A DNA stretch of 64,000 nt from Takakia lepidozioides (lineage: Eukaryota; Streptophyta; Takakiopsida; Takakiales; Takakiaceae): positions 42,823,053 through 42,887,052 of the forward strand of contig CM060732.1 of the NCBI GenBank assembly GCA_030704615.1, in the 5' to 3' direction. The notes beneath the pieces were generated by a model. It saw nothing but the letters and a program-made list of their open reading frames with translations, was not told the DNA's origin and did no database searches. Below, in pieces: positions 1 through 12,003 of this stretch. Numbering within the stretch: position 1 is the stretch's first letter; each line of letters begins with the position of its first letter. The position numbers were made by a program, and so were the translations under genes.

Positions 1-367
1 ACACTCCCCCTTTTGCCCTCTCCCAAGCTTGATCCTGCCCAGGTGTATATGATCTATTGGTGCTGCTTGATCTTTGTGGCCTGCCTCCACCTGGAAATTG
101 ACTGCCATAGGATCTGCAGTCATAAGCTGGAGTGAGAGGGGTATATTTAAAAAAGAGGGGGAAGGGGAGGTGGGGAGAGAGAGATGGAGATGGAGTAGCC
201 AGGCACACCCACTACAGTGAGCTCATAAGATTCTCACTGTAAGTCTCACATAGAACATGATCACCACCTTGGGCCTATTTCACATGTCACTTCTGAAGAC
301 ATTTCTCTACTATCCAATTGTATACCATCAAAAACTAAGATTCAGTGGTTTTGCAACAGTAGTTAGT

Positions 368-2435
368 TTATACAAGTGTGACAGTGTAAGAACAGGCCAT
401 TGCGTGAGGTTGAAAATGTCTACCTGCATAGCATTCTTGGTGAATGTCTGTACAGTTTGCTGAGAGGAGATACTCTCCAGCCGTCAGGCCTACAAAAGTC
501 ACCGAGGATCGTATCGGAGTTTTCCAAACAGGTGGGTCTTCTGTGCAACCTACCTCAACCGAGACAAGTTGAAGCCAGATGCTGCAAGCTGCCTTGCACT
601 CAATTACATCTGCTCCTTCAACTGTTACTGTATGTATGGTATCTGGTAAAAAGAATCCTGTACCAACCCCAAAGATGTGAAAACTTAGCATGGTGGAGGA
701 ATGATGATGGTGTAGGGAAGCCCAGCAGCCCCAAGCCGGGATGTACTGTCCCTATCAATCAACAGAGCCTAAAAAGAAGCAATACCAGAATGTGAGCGAC
801 CTGTATAATGTACAAGAGGGTCATCAAGCAGATGTGCTGGAGTTTCAATGAATGTTCATGTGCTTGTCAGTCAAGGACATTGTAAAAACTACAGATATGT
901 TGTCATAAGAAAACTTGACTACATTTAGCCATCCAGTTTTGCAGAGGTGTATGCACTACATTTGTCAAAAAAGCTTTCACAAAAGAGTGAAAGGTTACAT
1001 GGAGGAACCGACCAGCAGATTCAGCAGATGCAGCCGGCGTTGTTGCTGACCAACCATCATCCCCATAGGCTTCAGCAATTTCAGAAGGATTTGACCGTGC
1101 AAGGGCGGGCCGTTGAAGTACACAAATCTGCACTGAAACCAAAGATGTTAACTAAAATTCGAGGCAAGTGAGGATTGTTGGACCCTCCTTAAGAACCTGG
1201 TAGTCAAGCATCACACGCATTGTGGTATCATCTTAGGGAATTAAGATGCAAGAAGAGCCTGCTGAGGTCTTCTTAGTAGCGCACTGTTCCTGCATTCAAC
1301 AATACTAGGAGACTTCTCTTGATGTCAAACTCCCAAACCATCCAAAAAAATCAACAATTACATAATACGAGGGCAAGATGGAGAAGCAAATGCCTTCAGC
1401 TCTCCAACACCGCCAGTAGTTTGTAGGTTCCACTTGAACTACATGATGTACGACATATAGCAGCAAGTGCAGCTTTTGATCATTCCTCTGACACTTGATG
1501 TGTTGAGCGCTAGAGCATGCAACCATACATTTTAAAGACATCTGATTCAAACAGTTTCCTGTTTTACTAACTAGACTTGCATTATGCTGGTCAAGAGATA
1601 ATTTACTGTCAAAGAAGCAATCAGACAGTCCCTTAGGGTGGACGCATCATCCTTTAACTGCACCTTGCGATTCTATAACTTTCCAGAAATGGATGGTACT
1701 ATGGGGGATTCCCTGGTCAATGTCCCATCACACGAAATTGTCTCATGTCTCAAGCGTATGTCCCATGTGGTGTTAGCACGTTCCAGTCTCTCTTTTGTAT
1801 GAATGTGTGAAACAGAATGTGATTCAATTCATGAAGTTAGCCCATGCATTGGCCTCTCACATGAAAGCTCTGTTCATATGAGAAAAGTGGTCATTTGTGT
1901 GAGATTTTTCCAGAACACCTGAGTTTCCAAATGTATCTTTCACAATACCAGTGGCGAACTGCCTGAATATGGGAGAAGTTTTCTTCAGGGACTGTGTGCA
2001 CCCTTGCCTCTTCAGCTACTTCTGACCATTTCCTGATATGATCTCTAATATATGTCCAAATTACTCTGTTCATCTAGTTCGGTTTGCCACTCTTATTCAC
2101 AGCAGTGCAGTTGCTGTGATCTGCGTGCACCGGGGTGCAAGAGAGCCAGTCTGCCGACTAAAACTTTGGAAAGCTCTCCAGGAAGCAGAGGCGTACTCAT
2201 GGAAAAAATGCTGTCCCGCCTGCTCAATTCGAATTTCCAATGCCAATAGGAAAATTTCACACAGACGCAGGAACAACATTAAATCTTAAACCGGTAGGCA
2301 GTCATGATTTGCGTGCAGAATGGAAAAAGTTGAGGCGGTCGTCCTTACCAAGCAATTCTTCACCGATAGTGTGCCGTAAGCGATTACGACGATGATCATC
2401 ACAAGAGCGAGCACACGATTGAACTGAACGTCCAT
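368..2435 (-). CDS. Possible multi-exon gene for a secreted protein
   Basis: I do not recognise the family. On the minus strand an ATG at 2435 opens a 29-codon exon (MDVQFNRVLALVMIIVVIAY...) that looks like a signal peptide and ends at 2349 in a good donor (TTG|gtaagg). A candidate middle exon around 1142-1000 has an acceptor (tttcag) and ends GGTTCCTCCAT|gtaacc. The last exon, about 691-368, starts after a ttttaccag acceptor and encodes a cysteine-containing segment (VTVEGADVIECKAAC, FVGLTAGEYLLSANC) ending at a stop at 368. This segment could be an extracellular beta-sandwich. Exons between 2349 and 1142 are uncertain; a short Cys-containing piece near 2170-2090 is possible. What I see is the signal-peptide-like first exon, the splice-like boundaries and a coherent last exon. 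That they form one transcript is inference. There is no sign of a mobile element here, so it may be a host gene. Confidence 0.4.
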
Positions 2436-4689
2436 CGAAAGTCCTGCAGAGCGAGAAATGCGCCAACCTACAGGTCCGCCATCGCCCCTCTTGCACCCGA
2501 CCTCTTCGTCATCGGTCCCTTCTACTTGAAGCTTCCCGCGACGCAGCCTGGCATCTTCTTGTGAATATTCGTTTGAACGTTCGTTTTTAGATTCTTAACA
2601 GTGATGCGAGTCTCGTCGACGGAGCAGACGAAATTGGATCCAAGCCTTCTTCCCCTCAATTAGCAGACGGAGTGAAACATCTCAGTCTCTTACCCTCAAA
2701 GGTGAGGGAGCACCTTGCCTTCGAAATATGCCGCAAAACTGGGATGGATGCCAAGAGAAAGAGGAGTGGACAAGTCCCCAGACCTGTGCTAAATCATAAT
2801 GATTTTGGAGTGACTGTTGAGCTCTTAGCAGGTCTGCTAGCTTATGGCATACTATGCTATTCCCAAAAGACACTACAATTGAAGAACTAGGACAAAATTT
2901 CTTCGATTTTGATTATCGCCAGAACCACGCAGTGACAACCTGCAAAGATGGCGGTTGCGAGAGAGGGAGGGCACAAGCGAACACCAAGATGAGGCGGCAT
3001 GTGGGCCCACTTATTACTGGAGGAAGCAAATGGCGATGGCATGTGGGCCTGGCGACCCCACAATAGATTGTAAGCTTGGATGGAAAGGTGCTAGTGACGT
3101 TGCACCGCATATATGTCGGAGCTCTTGAACTCAGACATGTACTGAGAATACTGAACTCAAAATATGTACCCCGAGTCCTTCAAAAAATAAATCAACCAAA
3201 GCGAGCTAGACGTCCAAGAGGCTGTCTGAAGGAGGGCAGCTGAACGGAAAGGCAGAAATGTGACACTGGCAGAGAGAGAATGATCGCAGACATTTGAATG
3301 TTCACCATTCGCCTCAGCCTAGAGACCCTCTCCACGTCAAAACTGTGGTTGCTTGGTTTTTGACCTGCAATATCGTATCTTCGCCCTGTGAGTGGACGCC
3401 CTGCAGAGATTGTAAATCAAACTGAAACTTGTAGGCGTGTTCTCGCTGGACGTTAGACCGCTCTCGTCAACTTGTCCACGCCCGCGGCACAGCTCTTGGG
3501 AAGATCGACAACCTCGTAGACTAATTACAAGTTCTGTATGCTCCAAGTCAGTCTACATTTGACATTGAACTGTGAACAAGGAGAGTCCACAGTCCCGTTG
3601 ACGTTGAATAGGCCCGGGCCCGAGCAGGACCCGAGCGGTTCATGGCCGCTCATGAATCTCATGCATGTGTCAATATATTTGTGTGCACAAAGAAATTGGA
3701 TTAGATCATCCTACTGTTCCAGTCCGGTTTTAGTGATCAAGTATGAAACTTCGTAAGATTGACTTGGCTTGAAAAATTTCGCTGGACGAAGCATATGACC
3801 AGTTAACACATGTTCCTTCGTTTGCATTCTTGTCTGCATGTGTCTTTTAGTGTGAGACACTGGAAGTTTGGTATGATTCCAGTGAGCACTTGAGAGACGT
3901 CTCAGGCAGGTACAAACAAGTGCAGCTGTGCAGGTGTTTGTTATAGGAGAGCGCTCTTCTCCTTTATAAACCCTAGCCTAGGCAGAGGAGCAATTGAGTC
4001 TTTTGGGCGTGAGGGTATAGTTGAATCTATTGGTGTGTCCCGGATTCAAGGTGGTGTTTGACACAAATCCCAGTAATCAGCACATGCCAATGCCAGCACG
4101 CACTGGGAAGATGACGTGCACCCACACACTGGTCAGAATTTCGCCGCGAGCCTTCTCCATATCAATATTAACTACGGAGATGGTCAGGTGTTAGGGGCTT
4201 GGGCGCTTAAGGGTTTAGTTAGCTTCATTGAAGAGCCCCTTCAGTGAAGTGAAATTGCTGCGGGGGAAGTGGAAATCTGGTCCTGGCTACCATGACTGCG
4301 CAGAGGAATAACTGAAGGACAGTTCTGACAATTGTACTGTAAATAAAGGCCCAGCATCATGATAGACTGGACAGGGGTCCAAGGTTTGAAAAACAATTAT
4401 ATGTTATGTCATTTCAACATGTTGAACCGCGCAACTCCTTGCTCGTACATTGCAACATTCGATCTCTGGATTGAACATCAAAAGAAACAGCTACATTTGG
4501 CTTCCAGAGATTCCTAACTATGTTGCAAGTCAGATCCACTTGCAAAACTTGGAACGCCACCTAGAACTCGGTAGATTACCCATGAAAGGGACCTCAATAC
4601 CGACACTGAAGGTGCCTAACTTGAATTTCCTCCTTGCTAGAGCACATGACTGAAAACTTCATCATAGTTTCTGGCTGTGTGCAAAATAG
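2436..4689. other. Intergenic, no supportable gene
   Basis: No open frame in this stretch shows a recognisable domain or a convincing exon chain. A TATA-like motif (tttataaaccctagcc) lies near 3962 and could belong to a promoter or an old LTR, but I found no coding sequence to attach to it. Confidence 0.4.
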
Positions 4690-5688
4690 TTACGTACAAT
4701 GACATCCTTGAAGAGAGTCCAGATCTATGGCTTTCGATGCAACATCCGGTCCCTTCACCATCGGAACCAAATATGCTTGGCTTCTGATTATTATGTTGCT
4801 CACCCGAAAACCAGGAAGAACCATGAGACCAACTTCCAAGGCCAAAGATGAATCGTCATCGCGCAAGTACGTTGCATCAAATGCAACACCGGTCGGAACT
4901 CGAAAAATCCTTGCTATGGGATTGAAGGAAAACACCAGCCGGTGGACCAGCCAGACGGACCAAGCAAGATGGAAGAAACTCCGGTATAAGCTGCTCTTGG
5001 AGTGTTTACAAACTGATATATCCTGTATGATGTCTTCAAAGAACATTGCACCAAGCAAACATTTCTTCTCAAGTGAATCTGCGATTTTTGAAAACTTTTG
5101 AAAGCAAAAACTACTAAACATGTTATGAGAATACTTATTTTGCACCTCGTTCCACACAGTTTCAGACGAAAGCATAGATTGATATTGGCGAAAGAAATCG
5201 TCCCTTTGCTTCTCGGCATCCAAAGTTGATGGCATGCAATCATCAATGTTGTAGTACTCGTTTTCAAAGCCTCCAACATATCGGCATACGAAAGCCTGTA
5301 GCGCATACTTGCAATGAGCTCGCCTCTGAAAGGCCAGCCCGGGTACAAGATTAGAAGCTGCCTGTTCCACATCATTCGTGGTCATTTTGAAGGTAAGTTC
5401 CCTTATGAAACTGTTGGCAGCTTCCAGCACCCCTAACGCAGCAGACTGAAGGAGCGGGGGAGTAGCTCCTGCGTCCAGATAAGGCCCACCCGCGATATAC
5501 AATTTAGCGTTTTGTTGCTCCAGTGATCTCAGTAGTTGCTCCAAATTCTCGTTTTGGTCTCGCGTGCTGATGAGAATCTCAGTAAGATGCTTGATTTGTT
5601 CGTCCTTTTTCCTCAAATCATTTTGGGTGACTTGCTGTGCAGAAGAAAGTTTCCCACACGTCTCACTCAATTCATACTTAAGAGGCAA
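4690..5688 (-). CDS. GIL1/IRKI-like DUF641 protein, C-terminal part
   Basis: This matches the plant DUF641 / GRAVITROPIC IN THE LIGHT 1 family, cytoplasmic or membrane-associated adaptor proteins of light and gravity responses and receptor-kinase interaction. The reading frame is open from 5760 to the stop at 4690 (356 codons), but its first two dozen codons lie in a dispersed repeat. The genuine part begins near 5688 with a short coiled coil (LKYELSETCGKLSSAQ, then DEQIKHLTEIL). Family landmarks follow in order: FVCRYVGGFENEYYNI, FHLAWSVWLVHRLVFSFNP, IFRVPTGVAFDATYL and LPGFRVSNIIIRSQAYLVP. Full-length relatives exceed 500 residues and carry DUF641 at the N-terminus, which is absent here. 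A possible splice acceptor (cgagccag|ttgcc) sits at the repeat boundary, so an upstream exon could lie beyond the repeats. No stop or frameshift breaks the conserved part, so it may be a live gene with a repeat-filled intron or a recently truncated copy. Confidence 0.75.
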   Translation of the reverse strand: MPLKYELSETCGKLSSAQQVTQNDLRKKDEQIKHLTEILISTRDQNENLEQLLRSLEQQNAKLYIAGGPYLDAGATPPLLQSAALGVLEAANSFIRELTFKMTTNDVEQAASNLVPGLAFQRRAHCKYALQAFVCRYVGGFENEYYNIDDCMPSTLDAEKQRDDFFRQYQSMLSSETVWNEVQNKYSHNMFSSFCFQKFSKIADSLEKKCLLGAMFFEDIIQDISVCKHSKSSLYRSFFHLAWSVWLVHRLVFSFNPIARIFRVPTGVAFDATYLRDDDSSLALEVGLMVLPGFRVSNIIIRSQAYLVPMVKGPDVASKAIDLDSLQGCHCT

Positions 5689-6395
5689 CTGGCTCGTAGC
5701 TCGATACGGTGTTAGATTTGATGGTAGAGTACATATCGATGGGTGACTATCAAACTGCATTGATGGTGCATGTTATGTGTTCGGTTAAGATGAAATGATA
5801 GATATCAATGTCGACTTTAGTCCATCCAAATTTGAAAATGAACCGTCGGACGACGGACGATCGTTTAGCTCCGGGCAATATGCTATTTTATTGTTTTTTA
5901 AATAATTATTTATTTTATAAATCTAAGGTTCGAGCATTGGACGATGGTGATTTTTATTATTTATTTATTTATTTATTTTTAATGTAGTTGGGATGACTAC
6001 TAGGCGACGGCGACTGTCGGATGACAGTGGCCAAGCAATTTATTTTTATTTTTATTTTTATATTTTTGTGTTTTGTTTTTGTCCATCGGACCGTTTTGCG
6101 ACGGTGACGGCCGGATGATAGTTGGGTGACCGTTGGTTGACCCCGCGGTCCCGTCGCCATACCGACGGCGACCGCAAAGCGACGTGACAGCCCTCTCAAA
6201 TTACTAAAATTAAATCTAATTGAATTTTTTTTCACGCGTATAATTTCCGGCAGACGTGGATACTTATGTGTCACACTCCCCTGCCCCTCCCTCGGTACCC
6301 AAAAATCGAGGAGTGGAAATAGAGTGGAGACATAGCAGCTCGATGGAGGCACTGATCTGTTAGGTCAAATTCCTGCAACCGCCATCCTGCAGCCT
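5689..6395. repeat. Dispersed repeat, copy A
   Basis: About 700 bp shared with copy C (27385-28170) and, in part, copy B. It starts with TAGCTCGATACGGTG near 5697 and ends around CAGCCTACATTCACT. It holds T-rich TTTA tracts alternating with GC-rich CGACGGTGACGG blocks. No coding sequence or terminal repeats were found. Its edge coincides with the 5' break of the GIL1-like gene. Confidence 0.75.
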
Positions 6396-6439
6396 ACATT
6401 CACTTAATTCCTAATAGGGCCGGATCTAAGGGCACTCAT

Positions 6440-6985
6440 ATGCAGGGCCCTCGTCTGTCTCTATTTATAGGGCCCTCGAATCCGGTGCCAAAATATGACT
6501 GATGTGGGCATTATGACCCTAGCTGATAGCTTGATACGGTGCTTGGTTTGATGAGAGTACATATTGATGGGTGACTATCAAATTGCATTGGTGGTGTATA
6601 TTATGTGTTCGATTAAAGTGAAATGATAGATATCAATACCAACTTTAGTCCATCCAAATTTGAAAATGTCGGACGATGGACGATCGTTTAGCTTAGGGCG
6701 ACATGCAGTTTTTTGTTTTTCTATTTTAAATAATTATTTATTTTATAAATCTAAGGTTCGAGCAACCATTGGATGACGGTGATTTTTATTATTTATTTAT
6801 TTATTTTTAATGTCGTTGGGATAACTGCTAGGCGACGGCGACGGTCGGGTGATAGTGGCCATGCAATTTATTTTTATTTTTATTTTTGTGTTATTCTTTT
6901 GTCCATACAACCGTTGTACGACGGTGACGGCCGGCCGATAGTTGGGTGACCGCTAGTTGACCCGCTATATCGACGGCAACCGCAA
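6440..6985. repeat. Dispersed repeat, copy B (truncated)
   Basis: Same orientation as copy A. It starts further out than A (gggccctcgtctgtctct, then atccggtgcca), as copy C does, and loses similarity at about 6985 after GACGGCAACCGCAAA. The last third of the repeat is missing. With copy A it forms a near-tandem pair separated by about 45 bp. Confidence 0.7.
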
Positions 6986-7884
6986 ACATAACATATTGAA
7001 GCAACTCTACGATACTCCCTAAATAACCTCCCCAAAAGAGGTATGTCAGTATAATAGATGTTCTTTACACGTATCCTTGTGCCCGAGATACCATTTATCG
7101 ACTTGTTGAACCGGCTATGGTCGGTCATGACCATATGGATGACCGGCTCCCATATGTGTATTTTTAACAAATGCGCAAGATTCAAAATGTGCATATGTGC
7201 CAAAAATTCATTATGATGCAACCTCCAAAATACTATATATGGTTCATTGAAATGTCTTAATGACTAACTGTATAATCCATTCACTTTAAATTTGACCTTA
7301 ATGACAGTCCATCCTGGTATCAACCAACCATTTCATTTTAATGGCGGTTCATCTTCACATCATCTATATCCAACCACCACACATTGTCAATTAATGCGGT
7401 TCATCTGTGCATCATCCATCTATCATCGATGTCTCGACGGACAGTACATGCTTGCGTCCAATGGTCGATCCCATAATCCAATGGATTAATTGTTTTAATA
7501 GATCTTAAGTCCATATAGCATTCATTCTTGAGGGCTTGCACTGGCACATGGTATATATATGTAACTCATCATTTGCAACACTTGTCTTGATATTTGTACT
7601 CGTGAAAGGTTGTAAAGCCCCATATTTGCTCAGTCGGAAAATAGCCCGTTTCATCTAAAACGGCGATACACATCTATAGTATATTTTTTTGGCGTATGAA
7701 GCCGTTAAACCTTTACAATGATATTTAGGTTAGGGTTAGTTTTTGCAGGTGGCTCGATCCTGGCCCTTCATGAGATCTAGGGCCACAAGGCAGCGTCGTG
7801 GGCTTTGGCCTGTGATGCATCGCCATGCGGCGGGCCACTACGGCTAAGGCTTTTTGTATAAAGACGGCGCCCTGACACAAGGTT
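6986..7884. other. Host sequence left of element 1, no gene
   Basis: No gene is supportable. A TATA-box-like TATAAA at 7858-7863 lies about 20 bp before the element 1 insertion site. The pre-insertion sequence probably ran from here directly into 19272 onwards, where a coding exon appears at 19646. This could be the promoter and leader of a gene or of a retroelement. Confidence 0.4.
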
Positions 7885-7893
7885 AGGGCGATG
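7885..7893. repeat. Target-site duplication of element 1, left
   Basis: AGGGCGATG, repeated exactly at 19263-19271 on the other side of element 1. A 9-bp duplication is typical of the Mutator superfamily. Confidence 0.8.
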
Positions 7894-8070
7894 CAACGAC
7901 GTAATGGTGTGAGCCTTGCGCGTGAGCGCGCGAGCGTACGCTCACGCAGGAGTGACGTGGCGTGAGCCTGTACCCACGCTGACGTGGCGTGAGCGTCATG
8001 TCAGCAGGCTGATGTGGCGGCAAATGATGACGTGGCACTGCGTCGTCATCTGCCACGTCAGCATTAACAT
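7894..8070 (+). repeat. Element 1 left terminal and subterminal repeats
   Basis: The terminus reads CAACGACGTAATGGTG followed by TGAGCC. Behind it come clustered GTGAGC/GCTCAC motifs in both orientations and two copies of GACGTGGCGTGAGC. Such clusters usually bind the transposase. Confidence 0.7.
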
Positions 8071-8095
8071 GCGCCGCCTATAACCGAGGATGGTC

Positions 8096-11000
8096 CTATG
8101 ACCGTGGGATTAATGCAGGGAATCCTTGGCTGAATACAATCAAGACTACCATGAGGCCTACAATTGTAGCATCCAACATTGTGCAATTACAAATGTTTGT
8201 TTCACTTTTATAATTACGAGGACGAGAAAATATCCTCACAAAGTGTGCGCCATAGAGGCTGCCACGGGAAGACCTTCCTCCCTCCCCAAATAACAATGAG
8301 AGTTAGGATCATCTTCAAAAGATGATTGCAGTGCATAGCGACAAGAAGGCATGTAGACTTGCACATGTCCTGATTTTGTGAATATGTTATCAACCAGTTT
8401 GGGCAAGAGAGGTAAATTCATACCCTGCAAACATTTGTATTTCATATTTTTGAAGATGATGGTTTGCGATCCCAAACGTGACAACTTCGTTCACCAGGGC
8501 ACTCTGAGTTTCAACGAGGTCGATACTCTATTGCAGCGGGATACAATACATGGGTAGCATCAACTATGCAATGTGGTATGTGGACGACCATGCTATGAAT
8601 GTGAAATTCAAATCAATTCGTTTGCAACATCGTCGGCGGTGCAATGATATGGCGTCCCTTATCCCTCTATTATGCTTCCAACTATACTGAGTGAGCTCTG
8701 AGTGACAACTTTTAAAAGCACATGCATCATTGGGTCGTAGGCCCTGTCATGAACAGCAGATGTCGAAGTGATCATTGTGTACACCCGACCATATCTTGGA
8801 TCGGGCATTTCCGTGGTGCTTGCAACACGGGCTTGGAGCATTCTTGCGGACTCCACTTTGCCAAAGTGTTCAGCGGTTGGAGGGAAACGCCGAACGAGCT
8901 TTCCATCCCGTTTGGTTGGCCACAAGTGAGGATTTGCCGGAGGGACCTGAGAGGACGTAGAAGTAGTAGCACATGCATGCAGTTGGGGTTGTCTCGCAAG
9001 GGAAAAGTCTGCCTCCTCCAGCATTGCAATCTCCTAACTTGTGAGATGTGTTCCCACCTTGACGAGCCAAACGGTTGGAAGAGCTGGCTTCATCACCACG
9101 GAAGGACGCACAGTTCCATGCACACATCTACCACAATCATCTGCGCAGAACCAGAACTTGTGGTTCTTGGCTTCTGGTTGATGGACGCATCAAACCCGTG
9201 AAAGTTGGAGCAGGAGTCCGGGCACCACCTCTGGATATAGATGAAGTGTACTTCTTGAAATTAGTTGCCCTGATCGCTGTATTTCACATGAGACCCTGCA
9301 CTTGTGCGTTCTATGTACCAAACGTGGTCGGGGCATGCGGACTCAAGCACATCAAGGGGGTTGTTTCTCTCCTGCACCATTTCAGTGGCACTGTTTGATG
9401 CTGGAGCCTGCCGTCGTGTTGGAGGTTCCTTTGAGGTTCCGGACATGGATCTGTCATGCAGGGAAACACGAGGCTTCGAGAAGTTATCACGGTCTGCCCT
9501 ATGCGAATCGGAATCCGAACCAGGTGGAGTGTTCAATTTCCTCTTACACGAATCTCTCCTCCCCTTCAAGATGTGGAACTCTAGAAACAAGTGGCGTTCC
9601 CTGGGCATACATGCTCACCGCCCGTAGTATCTTGCTTGGATCCCCAGATCTGTTTGCAGCACGCAACATCAACTCCAATTTGTCCGGACCCTTGCCACCA
9701 ACCCCACCTCGCAAGAAATCACGGTATCGGGTTTGTTGTTGCAAGGCACGTATCAAATCATCTGTTGTTGTCACATACAAATCCCGACCTCGTTTCCCAA
9801 ACTGTTGCAACCATGCGTTGTGCACAGTCTCTGCCAAATTGCAAGATGGCATGTCCGTCATTTCCTCAATGGACATGTTCTGCAAAGTGGAGAACCACAC
9901 TTCAGAACAGTGCACAGGGAACAACATAAAGAAAGCAATGAGTCAAAAATATGGAAAGTAAATGTATGAATAAAGCAAGAAATAGAAGCCTCGCACCATT
10001 GTCATGGCTGCTCCCCACTGTCTGTACCGGAAGTGCCAAAACGCCAGTCAATCTTCCAATGCTCTCATACTCTCAAGCGATGCAGCTCCAGAAGAACCAC
10101 CAGGCACGAATTGTCTAGAACAAAGTGTCCGCCTCCTTCATTGTTCTAGCATCTTTGTACTTTTTGCACAATTTACGGTGCTGAGACTGCATCTTTGGTT
10201 TGATGTCCGACTTTGTATGTTTCTCCAAAGATTGTGTCCAATGGAATAGACATGTACGCTCTCTTCCCGGCATTGACACTTTTGAGTCGCCCGATCCGAA
10301 GACAATTCGAACAGCATTGAAATTCGCCTGAGCACTATCCGCCATGAAACCTGCAAAATTTGGAGATGGCATCCCGTGGCAGCCCATAACACGTATCAGG
10401 GAATTCCACATGAGCTTATGGGATTCCGTATCCTCGGATTGCATGTCAAACTAATTGTCATAACTCGTTGGTACACTGGATCGTAGACATGACAAGCCAT
10501 TGTCGTCCAATCTTTCACTCATTTCACATGATCAAACATAAGAAAACAATTCTGCAAGTCCCCAGTCTTCTGCATCCGCTTTACGAGGCTAACCCCACTG
10601 CCCTCCCCAACAGTCGACATTTTGAAAAGAAATACTTTGATGGCACCTTGACCTGGGAAAACATTGTCCTGGATATAGTCGTACTTGCTCAGTCGTTTCA
10701 ATTCCAAAATGTTGTCTATGTAGCCTCTGATCCCAGAGCCCATTCTCAATGCATTGATCTGATGCCGAATGTTAGGTGAACTCAAAGTGGAGAAATGATC
10801 CATGACAAGGTCCAATGCTGCACCGTCAAGTTTAGTCCCCACAAAATCCCCTTCACTCAAAATATGGCTTTCCAATAAGGACTTGCTTGCGCCAAGAGCA
10901 ATTGCAGATATTGTTGCGGATGGGTTTCTCTCGTACTCCTGTTTAATCAACCTCGATATTGTCTCAACACTCTCCCTGTAATCCCCCTTCGAGACAGGAT

Positions 11001-12003
11001 GGTTATGGAAACCGAAATGCACACAAGCTCCTGTCATTGTTTTCAAACGGTGGACAACATAGTACATTCTTGCTCCGCACAGCGCCAGGCAGGATGACAC
11101 AAGTTTGCAGAATTTGCAAACGAAAGCGTTTGCCGGGTGGAGGGGCAGTCCCAGGCTTAAATGGATTTTCCGCCAGACCCTCCCACTCGCTTTGATTATA
11201 AACCCCAGACTGAAGAAAGTGTCTGCAATTCAAATTATCACACCTAAGGTGTCCATTGCAAACTGTTCTCCTGAAAACAAGCTTGTCTTCATTTTGAATA
11301 TTGAATGTTTTTGTTCTGCACCATGGGTGCCCGTCGTGTTTCTTGTCCATTCCGTGCATCATGATTGTTACACCTCCAACTCGCGGAGGAGGAGGCAGCT
11401 CGAATAGGATATCGCCATAAAAAATCTCTGGCAGGAACTTCACAGGCACATGCTTCAAAGATTCCCAATCAATTTCTCGCAACTCATTTTTGAAACCTGC
11501 CATTCCTCCCATCGCCCGTAGCTTTGGAATGACACTACAAAACTCTACTTCATCCGCTTCTCCAACTACAGTAGGAAGGACTGGATTTGGAATTTCACTT
11601 ATGTCATCATCGGACGAATCCGAAAGCTCAACGATTGGAGTGGAGGACGTCTGTTCTTTTTTCACCACCACCTCCCTCTTGTCTTCAACGACTGAAGCTG
11701 CAGTCTCGGGCGTCACATATGATCCAAGGGACTTTCGCCGAGGCTCTCTAAGTACTCTGTATCGACCAGGGCGCACTCTCCACTGGCTAACATGAGCCGT
11801 CTCATCACGGTTTTGGAAAGAGTATTTCAACAACTTCCCTTCCAAATCGTACACCTCTTTCTCCAAAAAGATGGAGCCATACTAAAGCTCAAACCGGGTA
11901 GCCAAGACATGTTCTAGAACAATTGCGAATCCATTGTCAAGGGCTTCCTTGGAGAACGGCACTGGTTTGTCGTCAGAGAAGAACTCCGCTTTAGAGGAAG
12001 CCA
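8096..12003 (-). pseudogene. Mutator-like transposase, decayed
   Basis: The gene starts at the ATG at 12003 (MASSKAEFFSDDKPVPFSKE). An in-frame TAG interrupts it about 40 codons in, just before YGSIFLEKEV at 11866. A cysteine/histidine block follows (HPWCRTKTF, CNGHLRCDNLNCRHF, then HFGFHNHPVSKGD at 11003-10970), resembling the GCM/WRKY-type zinc-binding region of MULE transposases. The DDE region shows VKDWTTMACHVYDP near 10500, then FAGFMADSAQANFNAVR and RTCLFHWTQSLEKH (10360-10220). The Asp followed by C-x2-H is the MULE pattern. MPSCNLAETVHNAWLQQ (about 9840) belongs to the C-terminal part, and further C-terminal exons run to about 8660 or beyond. Damage includes TGA after LMFDHVK (10519), a frameshift near 10445, TAG at 10115, and a TGA in ALED*LAFWHF near 10040. 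At least one intron is evident (donor gtgcgagg near 9995). It would cut and paste element 1 by its terminal repeats. Confidence 0.7.

Noticed and set aside
400-795. 131-codon plus-strand ORF
   Set aside because: It overlaps the minus-strand last exon, which has better protein character; the plus frame has no recognisable feature.
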